Below, in pieces: positions 19,211 to 27,427 of a stretch of 33,895 bases of DNA. Position 1 is the stretch's first letter. Every line of letters starts with the position of its first letter. Made by a program: the position numbers and the translations under genes. The notes under the pieces were generated by a model, which saw only the letters and a list, made by a program, of their open reading frames with translations, searched no databases and was not told the origin of the DNA. Location of the stretch: positions 1 to 33,895 of the forward strand of contig CAKPXD010000004.1 in assembly GCA_934201655.1 (NCBI GenBank), given 5' to 3'. This DNA comes from an uncultured Streptococcus sp. (GTDB lineage: Bacteria; Bacillota; Bacilli; Lactobacillales; Streptococcaceae).

Positions 19211-19260
19211 CACCCCTCTTCGATAGATTTCGAATCTCTCTTAAGGGGTGGCTTTCTTTT
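19211..19260 (+). terminator. Terminator of the DUF1846 gene
   Basis: CACCCCT (19211-19217) pairs with AGGGGTG (19244-19250). Between them a smaller stem, AGATT with AATCT, can form. The U-rich tail CTTTCTTTT follows. Confidence 0.75.
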
Positions 19261-19334
19261 ATGCTAGAATTCTGACAATCTTCGGTTATCTTCTTTTCTA
19301 ATTATTCTAACATTACTTCGGGAGTTTATTTATA

Positions 19335-20810
19335 ATGAGAGAATTACTCAGCCAAAAAGAGCAAAGGCAATTAAAGGTTTTAGAATATTTGTTTGAAAAT
19401 CCTGACTGGATTTACCTAGATGATTTATCTAAGACTATTGGCTACAACGCTCGTATCATCAAGAGTGATATCAAGGATTTACGCGAAGTCTTCCCTGACT
19501 TTGATATCAGACATTCAACTGCAGGGATTATGATGGTGAATGTACAAAATAATGGTATCGAGCGAATCTACCAATATTTTTTACAGACATCTGATTATTT
19601 CCAAATTTTAAAAGCTTTCTTCCTCTTGGACAGCCCCTTTACCTATGAACATCTTGCCGAATCTTTGGATATTTCTCTTCCATCTTTGCGTAAGAAGGTT
19701 GCGGATATCAATAAGATTCTTGATGGAACCTATCGCTTTAAGCTCAAGGTAACCCCTATCTCTATCATTGGCGATGAAAAAGATATTCGATTTTTCTTCT
19801 CCCAATATTTCCACGAGGCCTATAGCTTTTTAGAATGGCCCTTCACAGAAATCAAAGAAGCAGACATTGATAGCTTTGTTTCCTTCTTTATCAATTTGGC
19901 GAAATTCCCTGCAAAATATCAAAATCTTTACCAAATCAGAACGCAGGCTACAGTCGATTTGCACCGAATGAAGAGAGATTATTTTGTTCGTTTCCCAAAA
20001 CAAACCACTTCCTGGTTAAGCCCTATCTACGACCAACTCTCTGAATTTCAGCATCAGTTACAAGACTTAGCCCAGGGGCTCAATGTTGAAGTCACCCCTG
20101 AAAACCTTAATCAGATTTTCAGTCCCTTTGCAGAACCAGGCCTCTTCTTTACAGTTGAAGATTTCCTAACTGCCCGTCAGTCTTACGAACAAGTGGATCG
20201 TTCCTACCATGCTGCGCGAGACATCCTAGACAACTTAACTCGAAGATTTGGTGTTCAATTTTCAAATACGGATACCTTGATTTGGAACCTGCACAACACT
20301 GCCTTGCTTGAGCGCAGAGAAATCAACTCTGAATCGATCATTTCACAAAATAAAGATTATACACTTGGAAAGATTAAAAAATTCTTCCCTAAATTTTATG
20401 AAGCAACCGTCTTTGAAATGATGCGTTATAAGAGCATTATGGGACAAAAGGAGAAAACTCCTGCCCTTTCTCATCTGATCTACACCCTCTTTACTCACGC
20501 TGAAGGGCTTACAGATCAATTATTTGAACATAAAAAGAAAGTCAAAGTCTTAGTTCTGAGCGAGTATGACTTTGCCCACCCACAATTCTTGATTTCCCTC
20601 TACGAATTCCATACTTCAAATAACATCCAGTATGAAACTTGGGATAAAGAAACCCTTAACATCGAAGAAATCCTGGATAGTGACTACGATGCTATTATCA
20701 CTAATTTTGATATCAAAGGCCTCGAAGACATGCTCGTCATCAATATCAGTCGACTATCTATTCTGCAAGTTGTCAACGAACTCAATAAGATTTCTATGCA
20801 AGATTTATAA
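19335..20810 (+). CDS. Mga-family transcriptional regulator
   Basis: A 491-residue DNA-binding regulator with Mga architecture. A first winged helix-turn-helix lies at about residues 25-50 (DDLSKTIGYNARIIKSDIKD) and a second at about 101-127 (FTYEHLAESLDISLPSLRKK). PRD-like all-helical regions fill the middle. A C-terminal EIIB-like domain begins at about residue 400 (KVKVLVLSEYDFAHPQFL). Mga and its pneumococcal counterpart are about 490-530 residues, so it is complete. Such proteins bind curved AT-rich promoters, often of surface-protein or sugar genes, and may respond to PTS phosphorylation through PRD histidines. Its targets here are unknown; the neighbouring lipoprotein and capsule genes are candidates only by proximity. 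The start follows GGGAG. No strong promoter was seen in the 150-base gap before it. Confidence 0.85.
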   Translation: MRELLSQKEQRQLKVLEYLFENPDWIYLDDLSKTIGYNARIIKSDIKDLREVFPDFDIRHSTAGIMMVNVQNNGIERIYQYFLQTSDYFQILKAFFLLDSPFTYEHLAESLDISLPSLRKKVADINKILDGTYRFKLKVTPISIIGDEKDIRFFFSQYFHEAYSFLEWPFTEIKEADIDSFVSFFINLAKFPAKYQNLYQIRTQATVDLHRMKRDYFVRFPKQTTSWLSPIYDQLSEFQHQLQDLAQGLNVEVTPENLNQIFSPFAEPGLFFTVEDFLTARQSYEQVDRSYHAARDILDNLTRRFGVQFSNTDTLIWNLHNTALLERREINSESIISQNKDYTLGKIKKFFPKFYEATVFEMMRYKSIMGQKEKTPALSHLIYTLFTHAEGLTDQLFEHKKKVKVLVLSEYDFAHPQFLISLYEFHTSNNIQYETWDKETLNIEEILDSDYDAIITNFDIKGLEDMLVINISRLSILQVVNELNKISMQDL

Positions 20811-20814
20811 CTTT

Positions 20815-20847
20815 AAAAACCTCCTAGAAAGAATCTAGGAGGTTTTT
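20815..20847. terminator. Bidirectional terminator between the Mga-type gene and its convergent neighbour
   Basis: A perfect 14-base stem (AAAAACCTCCTAGA and its complement) with a 5-base loop and U-runs on both sides lies between two convergent genes. Confidence 0.93.
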
Positions 20848-20882
20848 CTATGTTTTTTCTAAGGAATTAAGAGCCGATCACA

Positions 20883-21410
20883 TTATTCGAAATCAACGGT
20901 CTTATTCTTAATCACAAGCTTGGTATGAGCTGTTATATATTGTCGGTCAAGGGTTGTTGTAACTTCCCCTTCACCATTTATAATATGCCAAGCTCCATCT
21001 TTATGAACAACCATAGCAACTTCTTGTTTGTTTTTATCTTCATTCTTAACAGCCAAGGCATAGGCGTCATCGACCCCTTCTAGCAAGAGTTCCTTGTTGC
21101 TACTGAGTGTCAGTAGATAATAGGCTCCGTCTCGAACACCAATATCGTATTGTTGATTCACAAATATGGTTTTGTCGTAGCTAGGTCTTGGTTCAGAAGT
21201 TCCTGATCCATTTCCAAGGATATCTTTAAAAGTATCCTTTTGCTTTTCTGCCTCAGCCTCTTCTTGAGATTTGATAAATTCCTGAACTGCAGCAATCTTT
21301 TCACTATCTTGTTTCTTTGAAGCTCTCATTTGATGAATAATGACAGTCCGAATCAAAAACGAACTTGCAAACAAGAGTCCTATGATAGATGAAATTTTCC
21401 CCTTTTTCAT
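20883..21410 (-). CDS. Hypothetical membrane-anchored protein
   Basis: A 175-residue protein of unknown function. Residues about 6-25 (ISSIIGLLFASSFLIRTVII) form a single N-terminal membrane anchor. A charged, probably coiled-coil stretch follows (about 30-60), then a soluble domain containing NQQYDIGVRDGAYYLLTLSS and VVHKDGAWHIINGEGEV, so it is probably exported and membrane-tethered. The frame opens at a TTG at 21437, but the ATG at 21410 has GGAG well spaced before it and is preferred. It is convergent with the Mga-type regulator and lies downstream of glmS, but has its own promoter. I do not recognise the family. Confidence 0.8.
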   Translation of the reverse strand: MKKGKISSIIGLLFASSFLIRTVIIHQMRASKKQDSEKIAAVQEFIKSQEEAEAEKQKDTFKDILGNGSGTSEPRPSYDKTIFVNQQYDIGVRDGAYYLLTLSSNKELLLEGVDDAYALAVKNEDKNKQEVAMVVHKDGAWHIINGEGEVTTTLDRQYITAHTKLVIKNKTVDFE

Positions 21411-21455
21411 TTCCGCTCCAATCTCCTCATACTTCAATAATAACTACCTTCTGAT

Positions 21456-21484
21456 AGTATAACAAGATTTTTATAGGATGACAA
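21456..21484 (-). promoter_or_regulatory. Promoter of the membrane-anchored hypothetical gene
   Basis: TTGTCA (21479-21484) and TATACT (21456-21461) on the minus strand are 17 bases apart, both one mismatch from consensus. No clear terminator for glmS is visible between its stop and this promoter, so read-through from glmS is possible. Confidence 0.75.
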
Positions 21485-21514
21485 GAAAAGTTGGAATTTA
21501 GCAACAGGACTTCT

Positions 21515-23323
21515 TTATTCTACCGTTACTGACTTGGCAAGGTTACGTGGTTTGTCCACATCGAGTCCACGGTGAAGGGTTGCAAAGTAAGCGACTAGTT
21601 GCGTTGGTACGACCATTGAGATTGGTGAGAGGTAAGGGTGTACGGTCGTAAGAACGATATCGTCTGTATCTTTGGCAACATTTTCTTCTGCGATGGTGAG
21701 GACCTTGGCTCCACGCGCCGCCACTTCTTGGATATTCCCACGAGTGTGGTTGGCAAGGACTGGGTCTGACAAGAGGGCCAAAACAGGTGTCCCATCTTCA
21801 ATCAAAGCAATGGTTCCGTGTTTGAGTTCTCCAGCCGCAAAACCTTCACATTGGATGTAAGAAATCTCTTTGAGTTTGAGACTGGCTTCCATGGCTACAT
21901 AGTAATCTTGGCCACGTCCGATGTAAAAGGCGTTGCGTGTTGTTTCAAGAAGGTCACGAACCTTGCTATCAATCAATTCTTTCTCTGAAAGGGTTGATTC
22001 GATAGACTGAGCCACGATAGACAACTCGTGAACCAAGTCAAAGGCTTGCGCTTTAGCATTCCCATTTGCTTCACCAACCGCTTTTGCAAGGAAGGCAAGG
22101 GCTGCGATTTGGGCTGTATAAGCTTTAGTTGACGCTACGGCAATTTCAGGACCTGCATGAAGCAACATAGTATGGTTAGCTTCACGTGACAGAGTTGAAC
22201 CTGGCACGTTTGTCACTGTCAAGCTTGGGATTCCCATTTCATTGGCCTTGACCAAAACCTGACGGCTATCAGCTGTTTCACCAGATTGGCTGATAAAGAT
22301 GAAGAGTGGTTTCTTGCTGAGAAGCGGCATACCATAGCCCCACTCAGATGAGATACCAAGTTCAACTGGCGTATCTGTTAATTCCTCTAGCATCTTCTTA
22401 GAAGCAAATCCTGCATGGTAAGAAGTCCCAGCTGCTAGAATGTAGATACGGTCTGCCTCTTGAACAGCCTTGATGATAGCTGGGTCTACCACTACTTGAC
22501 CAGCCTCATCAGTATAGGCTTGGATCAACTTACGCATCACCGTTGGTTGCTCATCGATTTCCTTAAGCATGTAGTAAGGGTATGTTCCCTTACCGATGTC
22601 TGACAAGTCAAGTTCAGCAGTGTAGCTAGCACGCTCACAACGATTTCCATCATAGTCTTGAACTTCAACGCTATCAGCTTTCACGATTACCAACTCTTGG
22701 TCATGGATTTCCATGTATTGGTTGGTTTCACGAATCATGGCCATGGCATCCGAGCAGACCATGTTATAGCCATCTCCAAGACCAATCAAGAGTGGTGATT
22801 TATTCTTGGCTACATAGATGACATCTGGATTTTCAGAGTCAATCAAGGCAAAAGCATAAGAACCACGAATGATGTGAAGAGCTTTTTTGAAGGCTTCAAG
22901 TACTGACAAGCCGTCTTCTTCCGCAAATTTCCCAATCAAGTGAACAGCGATTTCTGTATCTGTTTGTCCCTTGAAATGATGACCTGCAAGGTATTCTTCC
23001 TTGATTTCAAGATAGTTTTCAATCACCCCATTGTGGACCAAGACAAAACGTCCTGTCTCAGAGCGATGTGGGTGAGCGTTATCTTCTGTTGGTTTTCCGT
23101 GAGTGGCCCAACGAGTATGTCCGATACCAGTTGTTCCCTCAACCCCAGCTGTCTTGGCAGACAATTCTGCGATACGACCAACAGCCTTGACCAAATGGCT
23201 TTCAGCACCACCTAGAACAAAAATTCCAGCCGAATCATAACCACGGTATTCGAGTTTTTCAAGTCCTTGAATCAAAATATCAGTTGCATTTGTGTTTCCA
23301 ACAACACCAACAATTCCACACAT
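21515..23323 (-). CDS. glmS: Glutamine-fructose-6-phosphate aminotransferase (isomerising)
   Basis: A 602-residue enzyme that makes glucosamine-6-phosphate from fructose-6-phosphate and glutamine, the entry step to UDP-GlcNAc for peptidoglycan and cell-wall glycans. The N-terminus [10 protein letters not shown] supplies the catalytic cysteine that becomes residue 1 after Met removal, which fixes the start at 23323. Glutaminase motifs [13 protein letters not shown] and HNGVIENY follow. Two SIS sugar-isomerase domains fill the C-terminal part ([31 protein letters not shown]), and the end is [12 protein letters not shown]. The length is standard. No glmS ribozyme is apparent in the short leader. 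Regulation more likely runs through the two NagR/dre-like sites flanking the promoter. Confidence 0.98.
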   Translation of the reverse strand: MCGIVGVVGNTNATDILIQGLEKLEYRGYDSAGIFVLGGAESHLVKAVGRIAELSAKTAGVEGTTGIGHTRWATHGKPTEDNAHPHRSETGRFVLVHNGVIENYLEIKEEYLAGHHFKGQTDTEIAVHLIGKFAEEDGLSVLEAFKKALHIIRGSYAFALIDSENPDVIYVAKNKSPLLIGLGDGYNMVCSDAMAMIRETNQYMEIHDQELVIVKADSVEVQDYDGNRCERASYTAELDLSDIGKGTYPYYMLKEIDEQPTVMRKLIQAYTDEAGQVVVDPAIIKAVQEADRIYILAAGTSYHAGFASKKMLEELTDTPVELGISSEWGYGMPLLSKKPLFIFISQSGETADSRQVLVKANEMGIPSLTVTNVPGSTLSREANHTMLLHAGPEIAVASTKAYTAQIAALAFLAKAVGEANGNAKAQAFDLVHELSIVAQSIESTLSEKELIDSKVRDLLETTRNAFYIGRGQDYYVAMEASLKLKEISYIQCEGFAAGELKHGTIALIEDGTPVLALLSDPVLANHTRGNIQEVAARGAKVLTIAEENVAKDTDDIVLTTVHPYLSPISMVVPTQLVAYFATLHRGLDVDKPRNLAKSVTVE

Positions 23324-23334
23324 AGTATATACGA

Positions 23335-23357
23335 CACAGGCAAGCTGTGCTTTCTCC
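23335..23357 (-). promoter_or_regulatory. glmS ribosome binding site with intervening hairpin
   Basis: The only good Shine-Dalgarno, AAGGAG, ends about 28 bases before the fixed glmS ATG, too far for normal initiation. Between them lies a small hairpin, CACAG paired with CTGTG over a 5-base loop. It could fold out and bring the two closer, or gate translation. Confidence 0.5.
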
Positions 23358-23365
23358 TTATCGAA

Positions 23366-23381
23366 ATTGGTATAGTCTGAT
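23366..23381. promoter_or_regulatory. NagR/dre-like operator downstream of the glmS promoter
   Basis: ATTGGTATAGTCTGAT resembles the dre operators bound by GntR-family NagR/DasR/YvoA regulators of amino-sugar metabolism. It lies in the leader, about 20-35 bases after the predicted transcription start. Confidence 0.6.
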
Positions 23382-23407
23382 TTTCTGTTTTTAGAATCAG
23401 TGAAAAC

Positions 23408-23436
23408 AGTATATACTTGTTTCTTTAACTTGTCAA
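23408..23436 (-). promoter_or_regulatory. glmS promoter
   Basis: A consensus TTGACA (23431-23436), a 17-base spacer and TATACT (23408-23413) on the minus strand form one of the best promoters in the window. The predicted start near 23401 gives a leader of about 78 bases. Confidence 0.88.
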
Positions 23437-23444
23437 GAATAAAA

Positions 23445-23460
23445 ATTGGTATAGCTCAAT
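23445..23460. promoter_or_regulatory. NagR/dre-like operator upstream of the glmS promoter
   Basis: ATTGGTATAGCTCAAT shares its first ten bases with the downstream site and is a near-palindrome. It ends about 9 bases upstream of the -35 box. The two sites are 79 bases centre to centre. Confidence 0.62.
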
Positions 23461-23474
23461 TGCTTTTAAACTGC

Positions 23475-23510
23475 AAACAAAAAACCATTCAAGAAATAAC
23501 TCTTGAACGG
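23475..23510 (-). terminator. Terminator of the ADP-ribosylglycohydrolase gene
   Basis: CCATTCAAGA pairs with TCTTGAACGG with one mismatch over a 6-base loop, and a U-rich run follows on the minus strand. It lies about 90 bases beyond the gene's stop and just upstream of the glmS promoter. Confidence 0.7.
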
Positions 23511-23596
23511 CTTAGAAATATAGCTAATCAACTGATATCCATACCCTATCTAACACTAGATATCATAGTTTATCTTTTCTCACTCCTCGTAGCCAA

Positions 23597-24397
23597 TTAT
23601 TTATTAGGGTGGATGGGATAGGCACTTTCAAAAGTATCCACTATCTCTACTAAACGATCATCCAGATAGGCCATAGCTTGATTTCTGATTGGAGCAGGAA
23701 TTCCATAGTAGGCTTGCGCAAGACCTCCACAGATGGCAGCGATGGTGTCGCTATCTCCTCCGATGGAAATAGCATTTCTGATAGCATCTTCAAAATCTTG
23801 TGACTCGAAAAAGGCTTGAAAGGCCTGAGGAACCGAACCTTGACAAGTCACATCAAAGCTATAGTCCTCACGGATTTGGTCCAGAGTAAAGTCCATGGAA
23901 TAGTAATTTTTATCGATGTAGTCTCTGATTTCATGGCGGCTAGAACCAGTTCTAGCTAAGAAGATAGCTACTGCAACTGCTTCTGCACCTTTTAGTCCCT
24001 CAGGATGGTCATGACTCACTTCTGTCACTGCTTGGGACAAAGCCTTTGCCTGCTCTATACTATCTGCCGCAAAACCGACAGGGCTAATTCTCATGGCAGA
24101 TCCATTCCCATAACTCCCATAGGGTTGAGGATCATCTGAAAAGATCCAGTAGAAAAAATGACCGCCATAGCCACAATTTGGATATTGTCTCCCTATCTCT
24201 TGCATGTATTTCACTGCATTTTTCGAGAGTTGACTCCAGTCTTCCCTACTAGCCAATAAAGCTTTAGCAACCGCCAACGTCATGATACTATCGTCGGTCG
24301 GACAAGAATCCTGAGTGAACAAATCAAACTCTTTACTCTTATGATTATCCGCCTCAAATCGGGAACCAATAATATCTCCAATAACTGCTCCTAGCAT
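23597..24397 (-). CDS. ADP-ribosylglycohydrolase (DraG-type) family protein
   Basis: A 266-residue cytoplasmic protein with the two dimagnesium-binding signatures of the family: PTDDSIMT at residues 33-40 and GGDSDTIAAICGGLAQAYYG at 213-232. An intact N-terminus (MLGAVIGDIIGSRFE) is also typical. Family members remove ADP-ribose from proteins or small molecules, and some hydrolyse other ADP-ribose conjugates; the substrate cannot be read here. No ADP-ribosyltransferase gene is adjacent. It has a strong AGGAGGT ribosome binding site, its own extended -10 promoter and a terminator, so it is a single-gene unit between glmS and the SOS-type cassette. Confidence 0.9.
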   Translation of the reverse strand: MLGAVIGDIIGSRFEADNHKSKEFDLFTQDSCPTDDSIMTLAVAKALLASREDWSQLSKNAVKYMQEIGRQYPNCGYGGHFFYWIFSDDPQPYGSYGNGSAMRISPVGFAADSIEQAKALSQAVTEVSHDHPEGLKGAEAVAVAIFLARTGSSRHEIRDYIDKNYYSMDFTLDQIREDYSFDVTCQGSVPQAFQAFFESQDFEDAIRNAISIGGDSDTIAAICGGLAQAYYGIPAPIRNQAMAYLDDRLVEIVDTFESAYPIHPNK

Positions 24398-24455
24398 AAG
24401 CTACCTCCTAGAAGTTTTTCTCCTGTTCACAGGTAATACTTCATGAATTTCCTTC

Positions 24456-24464
24456 ATTATACCA
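24456..24464 (-). promoter_or_regulatory. Extended -10 promoter of the ADP-ribosylglycohydrolase gene
   Basis: TGGTATAAT on the minus strand is an extended -10. No convincing -35 is seen. The leader would be about 50 bases. Confidence 0.6.
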
Positions 24465-24497
24465 TGTTTACTAATGTTTCGGTATTTCCTATGCAAT

Positions 24498-24791
24498 CTA
24501 CGGGCACTTTTGTTTCAGTCCGAGATAGGTATAGGTTCGAGTACGTGGACAATCTTTTTCCATCTTCACTCTAAAATAAAACCGATGTTCCCTTCCATCC
24601 TTGGCATTTTCCTTGTTCAAGACAAAGTAGTCCTTTTGGTTAATAGCCATGGTTCGTAGGATGTCGTCAATCAGAAACGTCAGGGGTACATTCATGGCAG
24701 AGTATTTTTGGAAATCTTCCTCAAAACGAATATAGTCATCTGAAAAATAATCCATCTGCAATTTGTTTTCATATAACTCTTTTCTAGTCAT
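24498..24791 (-). CDS. Small protein of the UmuC cassette (fourth gene)
   Basis: A 97-residue protein beginning MTRKELYENKLQMDYFSDDY. No catalytic motif is visible; it is charged, with a short hydrophobic centre (NVPLTFLIDDILRTM), and probably folds as a small cytoplasmic domain. It may match the streptococcal DUF5960 family, but this is from memory of the sequence style. The frame opens earlier, at 24830, but the ATG at 24791 has AGGAGGAAG before it and overlaps the stop of the preceding gene by a few bases, typical of coupled translation. It corresponds in position to ORF4 of the hdiR-umuC cassette described in Streptococcus uberis. No terminator was seen after it. Confidence 0.8.
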   Translation of the reverse strand: MTRKELYENKLQMDYFSDDYIRFEEDFQKYSAMNVPLTFLIDDILRTMAINQKDYFVLNKENAKDGREHRFYFRVKMEKDCPRTRTYTYLGLKQKCP

Positions 24792-25146
24792 CAACTTCCT
24801 CCTGACACAGTTGGATGGCGAGAATATCATCTAGCCTGATTAATCGATAGCCTTCATCCGTTCTAACAGAGATTTCTTGAGGAGATAATTCTCTTACTTC
24901 ACCCAATATCGTGCTTTTATGATTTTTCTCCTTGACCATAAAAGAGCCTTTTAGGCGTCCGACGTAGAGCTGGGAAAGCAGCAACAACTTCTCGACTGGA
25001 TTCAAATCTGTCGATAAATCGACACGATTTTTTTCTGCACTGAGTGAACTGGTATGCTCCGATAGAAAAAAGCCCATCCACTTCTGCATGCCTGGATCCT
25101 GATAATCCCTCGCAGATTGGAAGGGCAAATAAGAGCGATCAATCAT
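24784..25146 (-). CDS. YolD-like small protein of the UmuC cassette (third gene)
   Basis: A 120-residue protein beginning MIDRSYLPFQSARDYQDPGM. The C-terminal part (STILGEVRELSPQEISVRTD followed by GYRLIRLDDILAI) is the strand-rich pattern of YolD-like proteins, which sit beside Y-family polymerases in Firmicutes and are thought to be UmuD-like accessory factors. It overlaps umuC by 4 bases (ATGA) and the next gene by 8, so all are made from one message. The family name is an inference from pattern and context; no enzyme motif is present. Confidence 0.82.
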   Translation of the reverse strand: MIDRSYLPFQSARDYQDPGMQKWMGFFLSEHTSSLSAEKNRVDLSTDLNPVEKLLLLSQLYVGRLKGSFMVKEKNHKSTILGEVRELSPQEISVRTDEGYRLIRLDDILAIQLCQEEVDD

Positions 25147-26558
25147 TTTAATCCATCTAATCCTCCAGCAGAGTGCCCTCCAATCAGCTTACTTCTGGCA
25201 ATACTTCTCGATGCATCCTCTAAGGCAGTCGCCTTCAAAAGAGAAGTAAAGCCGAATTGTTCTCGAATGGAATCAATGGCAGTCTGGAGCCTTTCTTCTT
25301 TTTCTACTTTATCAACATCATCAAAAAGGGAAATCAACCCAAAGGATTCGTCCACAAATCCTGAATAACTAACGGCTACACTCCTGACAGCTCCAGAAGT
25401 ATATTTGCTATGGAATAATTTCAGTACATAACTGACTAAAAGACCGGTATTATTGGTCGGCTCCACCTTCATCTGGGTATGGATGGAGCGTTTTTGTTCC
25501 TGCTTAGAAAAACCAAGATGAATAGACACAACTGTCGTCTTCTTTCTGGCCCGTCGAAGCCTGATAGCCACCTGTTCAGCCATCTCTCGAAGGATAATTT
25601 CGATGTCTCGCTTCTTGACATAATCTCTAGGTAAAATTTGCGAATTGCCTAAGCCATGAGATTTGGCTTTATAGGGCTTGTGAACATTACTCTCGTCTAT
25701 TCCATTGGCATGAAACCACAAGCGAAGTCCAGCTTGGCCAAGTTCTTTCTTCAGGGCATCAGGATTGCTATTGGCTAATTCCTTAATCGAATAGATTTCT
25801 AAGCTATTCAAGCGTTTCTCCATCCGATGCCCAATCCCCCAAAAGTCGGTCATCTTTGGAATGGACCAGACCTTGTCTTCCACGTCCTGGTAAGACCAAT
25901 TGGCTCGCATAGTCGGTGTGTGCTTGGCTTCATTATCCAAGGCCAACTTAGCAAGCAGAGGATTGGCATTCGACATACCGACTGTTGAGTAAATCCCGGT
26001 CTGCCGCCAGATATCTCTCTGGATACGAGCCGAAAGCATGTCCAGCTTATCTTTACGAGAAATCTGCTGGTCCGGGACAAAATAATTGAGCGAACTAGTT
26101 AGGTCAATAAAGCCTTCATCAATTGAATAAGGATAAATATCATCTGGACTGCCATAATTCTGGAAAATGCGCTGAATTTCCATGTTGACTGCGATATACT
26201 TATCCATCCGAGGAGGGACAATGACGGTCACCCGAGCCCAGTCTTCGATAAATTTCACATAGTCTGGATCTGTCCGTAAGCCTTGTTTTTTGGCATTATA
26301 GTAGGAAAATTTACGCGTCTTAATATCAAAGGGGAGGTCATAGGCTCGGCCTACATTTGCTTTCCCAAAGACCTTTTTAAACATAGGTGAGGAGGCAAGA
26401 ATAAGCCCAACAGAATTATCCGCCCGACTCATGACACAAAGGGAGGTTTTGAGGGGATGGAGTCCTCTTTCTACACACTCAACGCTAGCATAAAAGGACT
26501 TCATATCGACAAAGGCAATATCACTTTTGGGCTCTCTGGAATAATCAAAGTAGCCCAT
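25143..26558 (-). CDS. umuC: Y-family translesion DNA polymerase, UmuC type
   Basis: A 471-residue polymerase with the Y-family catalytic residues intact: IAFVDMKSFYASVE with D18, and YPYSIDEGFIDLT with D147 and E148. Further marks are the helix-hairpin-helix region (FWGIGHRMEKRLNSLEIYSI) and the little-finger region ending with IARSKLIGGHSAGGLDGLK. It copies damaged DNA with low fidelity, the cause of induced mutagenesis. It begins 3 bases after the repressor gene's stop, behind GGAGGG. The operon order repressor, umuC, ORF3, ORF4 matches the SOS mutagenesis cassette described in S. uberis, so damage induction through repressor cleavage is expected. Confidence 0.95.
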   Translation of the reverse strand: MGYFDYSREPKSDIAFVDMKSFYASVECVERGLHPLKTSLCVMSRADNSVGLILASSPMFKKVFGKANVGRAYDLPFDIKTRKFSYYNAKKQGLRTDPDYVKFIEDWARVTVIVPPRMDKYIAVNMEIQRIFQNYGSPDDIYPYSIDEGFIDLTSSLNYFVPDQQISRKDKLDMLSARIQRDIWRQTGIYSTVGMSNANPLLAKLALDNEAKHTPTMRANWSYQDVEDKVWSIPKMTDFWGIGHRMEKRLNSLEIYSIKELANSNPDALKKELGQAGLRLWFHANGIDESNVHKPYKAKSHGLGNSQILPRDYVKKRDIEIILREMAEQVAIRLRRARKKTTVVSIHLGFSKQEQKRSIHTQMKVEPTNNTGLLVSYVLKLFHSKYTSGAVRSVAVSYSGFVDESFGLISLFDDVDKVEKEERLQTAIDSIREQFGFTSLLKATALEDASRSIARSKLIGGHSAGGLDGLK

Positions 26559-26561
26559 AGA

Positions 26562-27248
26562 CTATCCCTCCATGGGTACAAAATTACCCACGATAATACC
26601 TACAATTCGCGGTTCTTCTTCGTAAGAGATGTGAATATCCTTGTATTTAGGATTGATGGAGACCAAACGTAAGCCATCTTCTTCTCGATAGACACGTTTG
26701 ATATAGGTCTGGTTATTGCAAACCACTGCATAGACAGCGCCATCATAATCAAATCCAGTCTCTCGAATCAGAGCTACTGAACCATTTTGATATTTGGGTT
26801 CCATGGAATCTCCAGAGACCCATGAAGCAAAATCGTGGGCTAGTTCTTCATTAAAGTAAACCGTATCAAAGTTTCGATCATCATAAACTGAAGCTCCGAT
26901 ACCAGCCGACATGCGTTCGTAGACATGATACTCGTAGAGTTTTTCTGAAATAGCAGTCACCTTCTTGGCTTGTTCTTCTTGAGCCAAATTGCGAGCATAG
27001 ACTACCACCTTTTCTTTTCCTTTATTGGAAAGGCTATTATAGAGACGGACAATTTCGATTTGGGTAAAATAGCCTTTTGGTACTTTTAAAATCTCTTCTA
27101 GCTGTTTAACTTTTTCTTTAGAAGGCTCCTTGACTCCACGCTCCCAAGCTGAATAAGCCTGAAAACTAATGCCAAGCTGCTCTGCAATCTCTTTTTGTGT
27201 TAGCTTTAACTCTTTTCTCCGAGCCTTAAGTTTTTCTGGTTGGTACAT
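26562..27248 (-). CDS. hdiR: HdiR-like self-cleaving XRE/S24 repressor
   Basis: A 228-residue LexA-like repressor. The N-terminal XRE helix-turn-helix (LTQKEIAEQLGISFQAYSAW, about residues 16-35) joins an S24 peptidase domain. The autocleavage Ala-Gly is seen at A115-G116 (MSAGIGAS), the catalytic serine at S148 (VSGDSMEP) and the lysine at K184 (TYIKRV). Streptococci lack a classical LexA; the Lactococcus protein HdiR fills this role, self-cleaving with RecA after DNA damage. Here it heads the umuC operon and probably represses itself through the palindrome over its promoter. The ATG follows a full AGGAGGT. All residues needed for cleavage are present. Confidence 0.93.
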   Translation of the reverse strand: MYQPEKLKARRKELKLTQKEIAEQLGISFQAYSAWERGVKEPSKEKVKQLEEILKVPKGYFTQIEIVRLYNSLSNKGKEKVVVYARNLAQEEQAKKVTAISEKLYEYHVYERMSAGIGASVYDDRNFDTVYFNEELAHDFASWVSGDSMEPKYQNGSVALIRETGFDYDGAVYAVVCNNQTYIKRVYREEDGLRLVSINPKYKDIHISYEEEPRIVGIIVGNFVPMEG

Positions 27249-27303
27249 GTTTTACCTCCTAGCGTGATATTTTCATCGTAAGTTGACTTTATTTTAAAAA
27301 TTC

Positions 27304-27316
27304 AACCATTTTGGTT
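27304..27316. promoter_or_regulatory. Second inverted repeat near the start of the hdiR message
   Basis: AACCA and TGGTT flank three bases around the predicted transcription start of hdiR. It could be a second operator half or a coincidence. It does not share sequence with the palindrome at 27339-27352. Confidence 0.4.
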
Positions 27317-27323
27317 TAGTTTT

Positions 27324-27352
27324 ATTATATAAAAAAAGTAGACGAATGTCTA
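27324..27352 (-). promoter_or_regulatory. hdiR-umuC operon promoter with overlapping palindrome
   Basis: TAGACA (27347-27352) and TATAAT (27324-27329) are separated by 17 bases on the minus strand. The palindrome TAGAC-4-GTCTA (27339-27352) covers the -35 box and is the best candidate operator for the repressor. Confidence 0.75.
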
Positions 27353-27427
27353 GTGGAAAAATCCAACTTTAAACCCTGTTTACTTCATCTTCATAAAATG
27401 ATCATGACCTACAAATAAAGAAGAAAG

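Noticed and set aside
23324..23400. Possible glmS ribozyme in the glmS leader
   Set aside because: The leader is only about 78 bases, too short for the ribozyme, and the conserved core was not seen. Operator-type control explains the region better.
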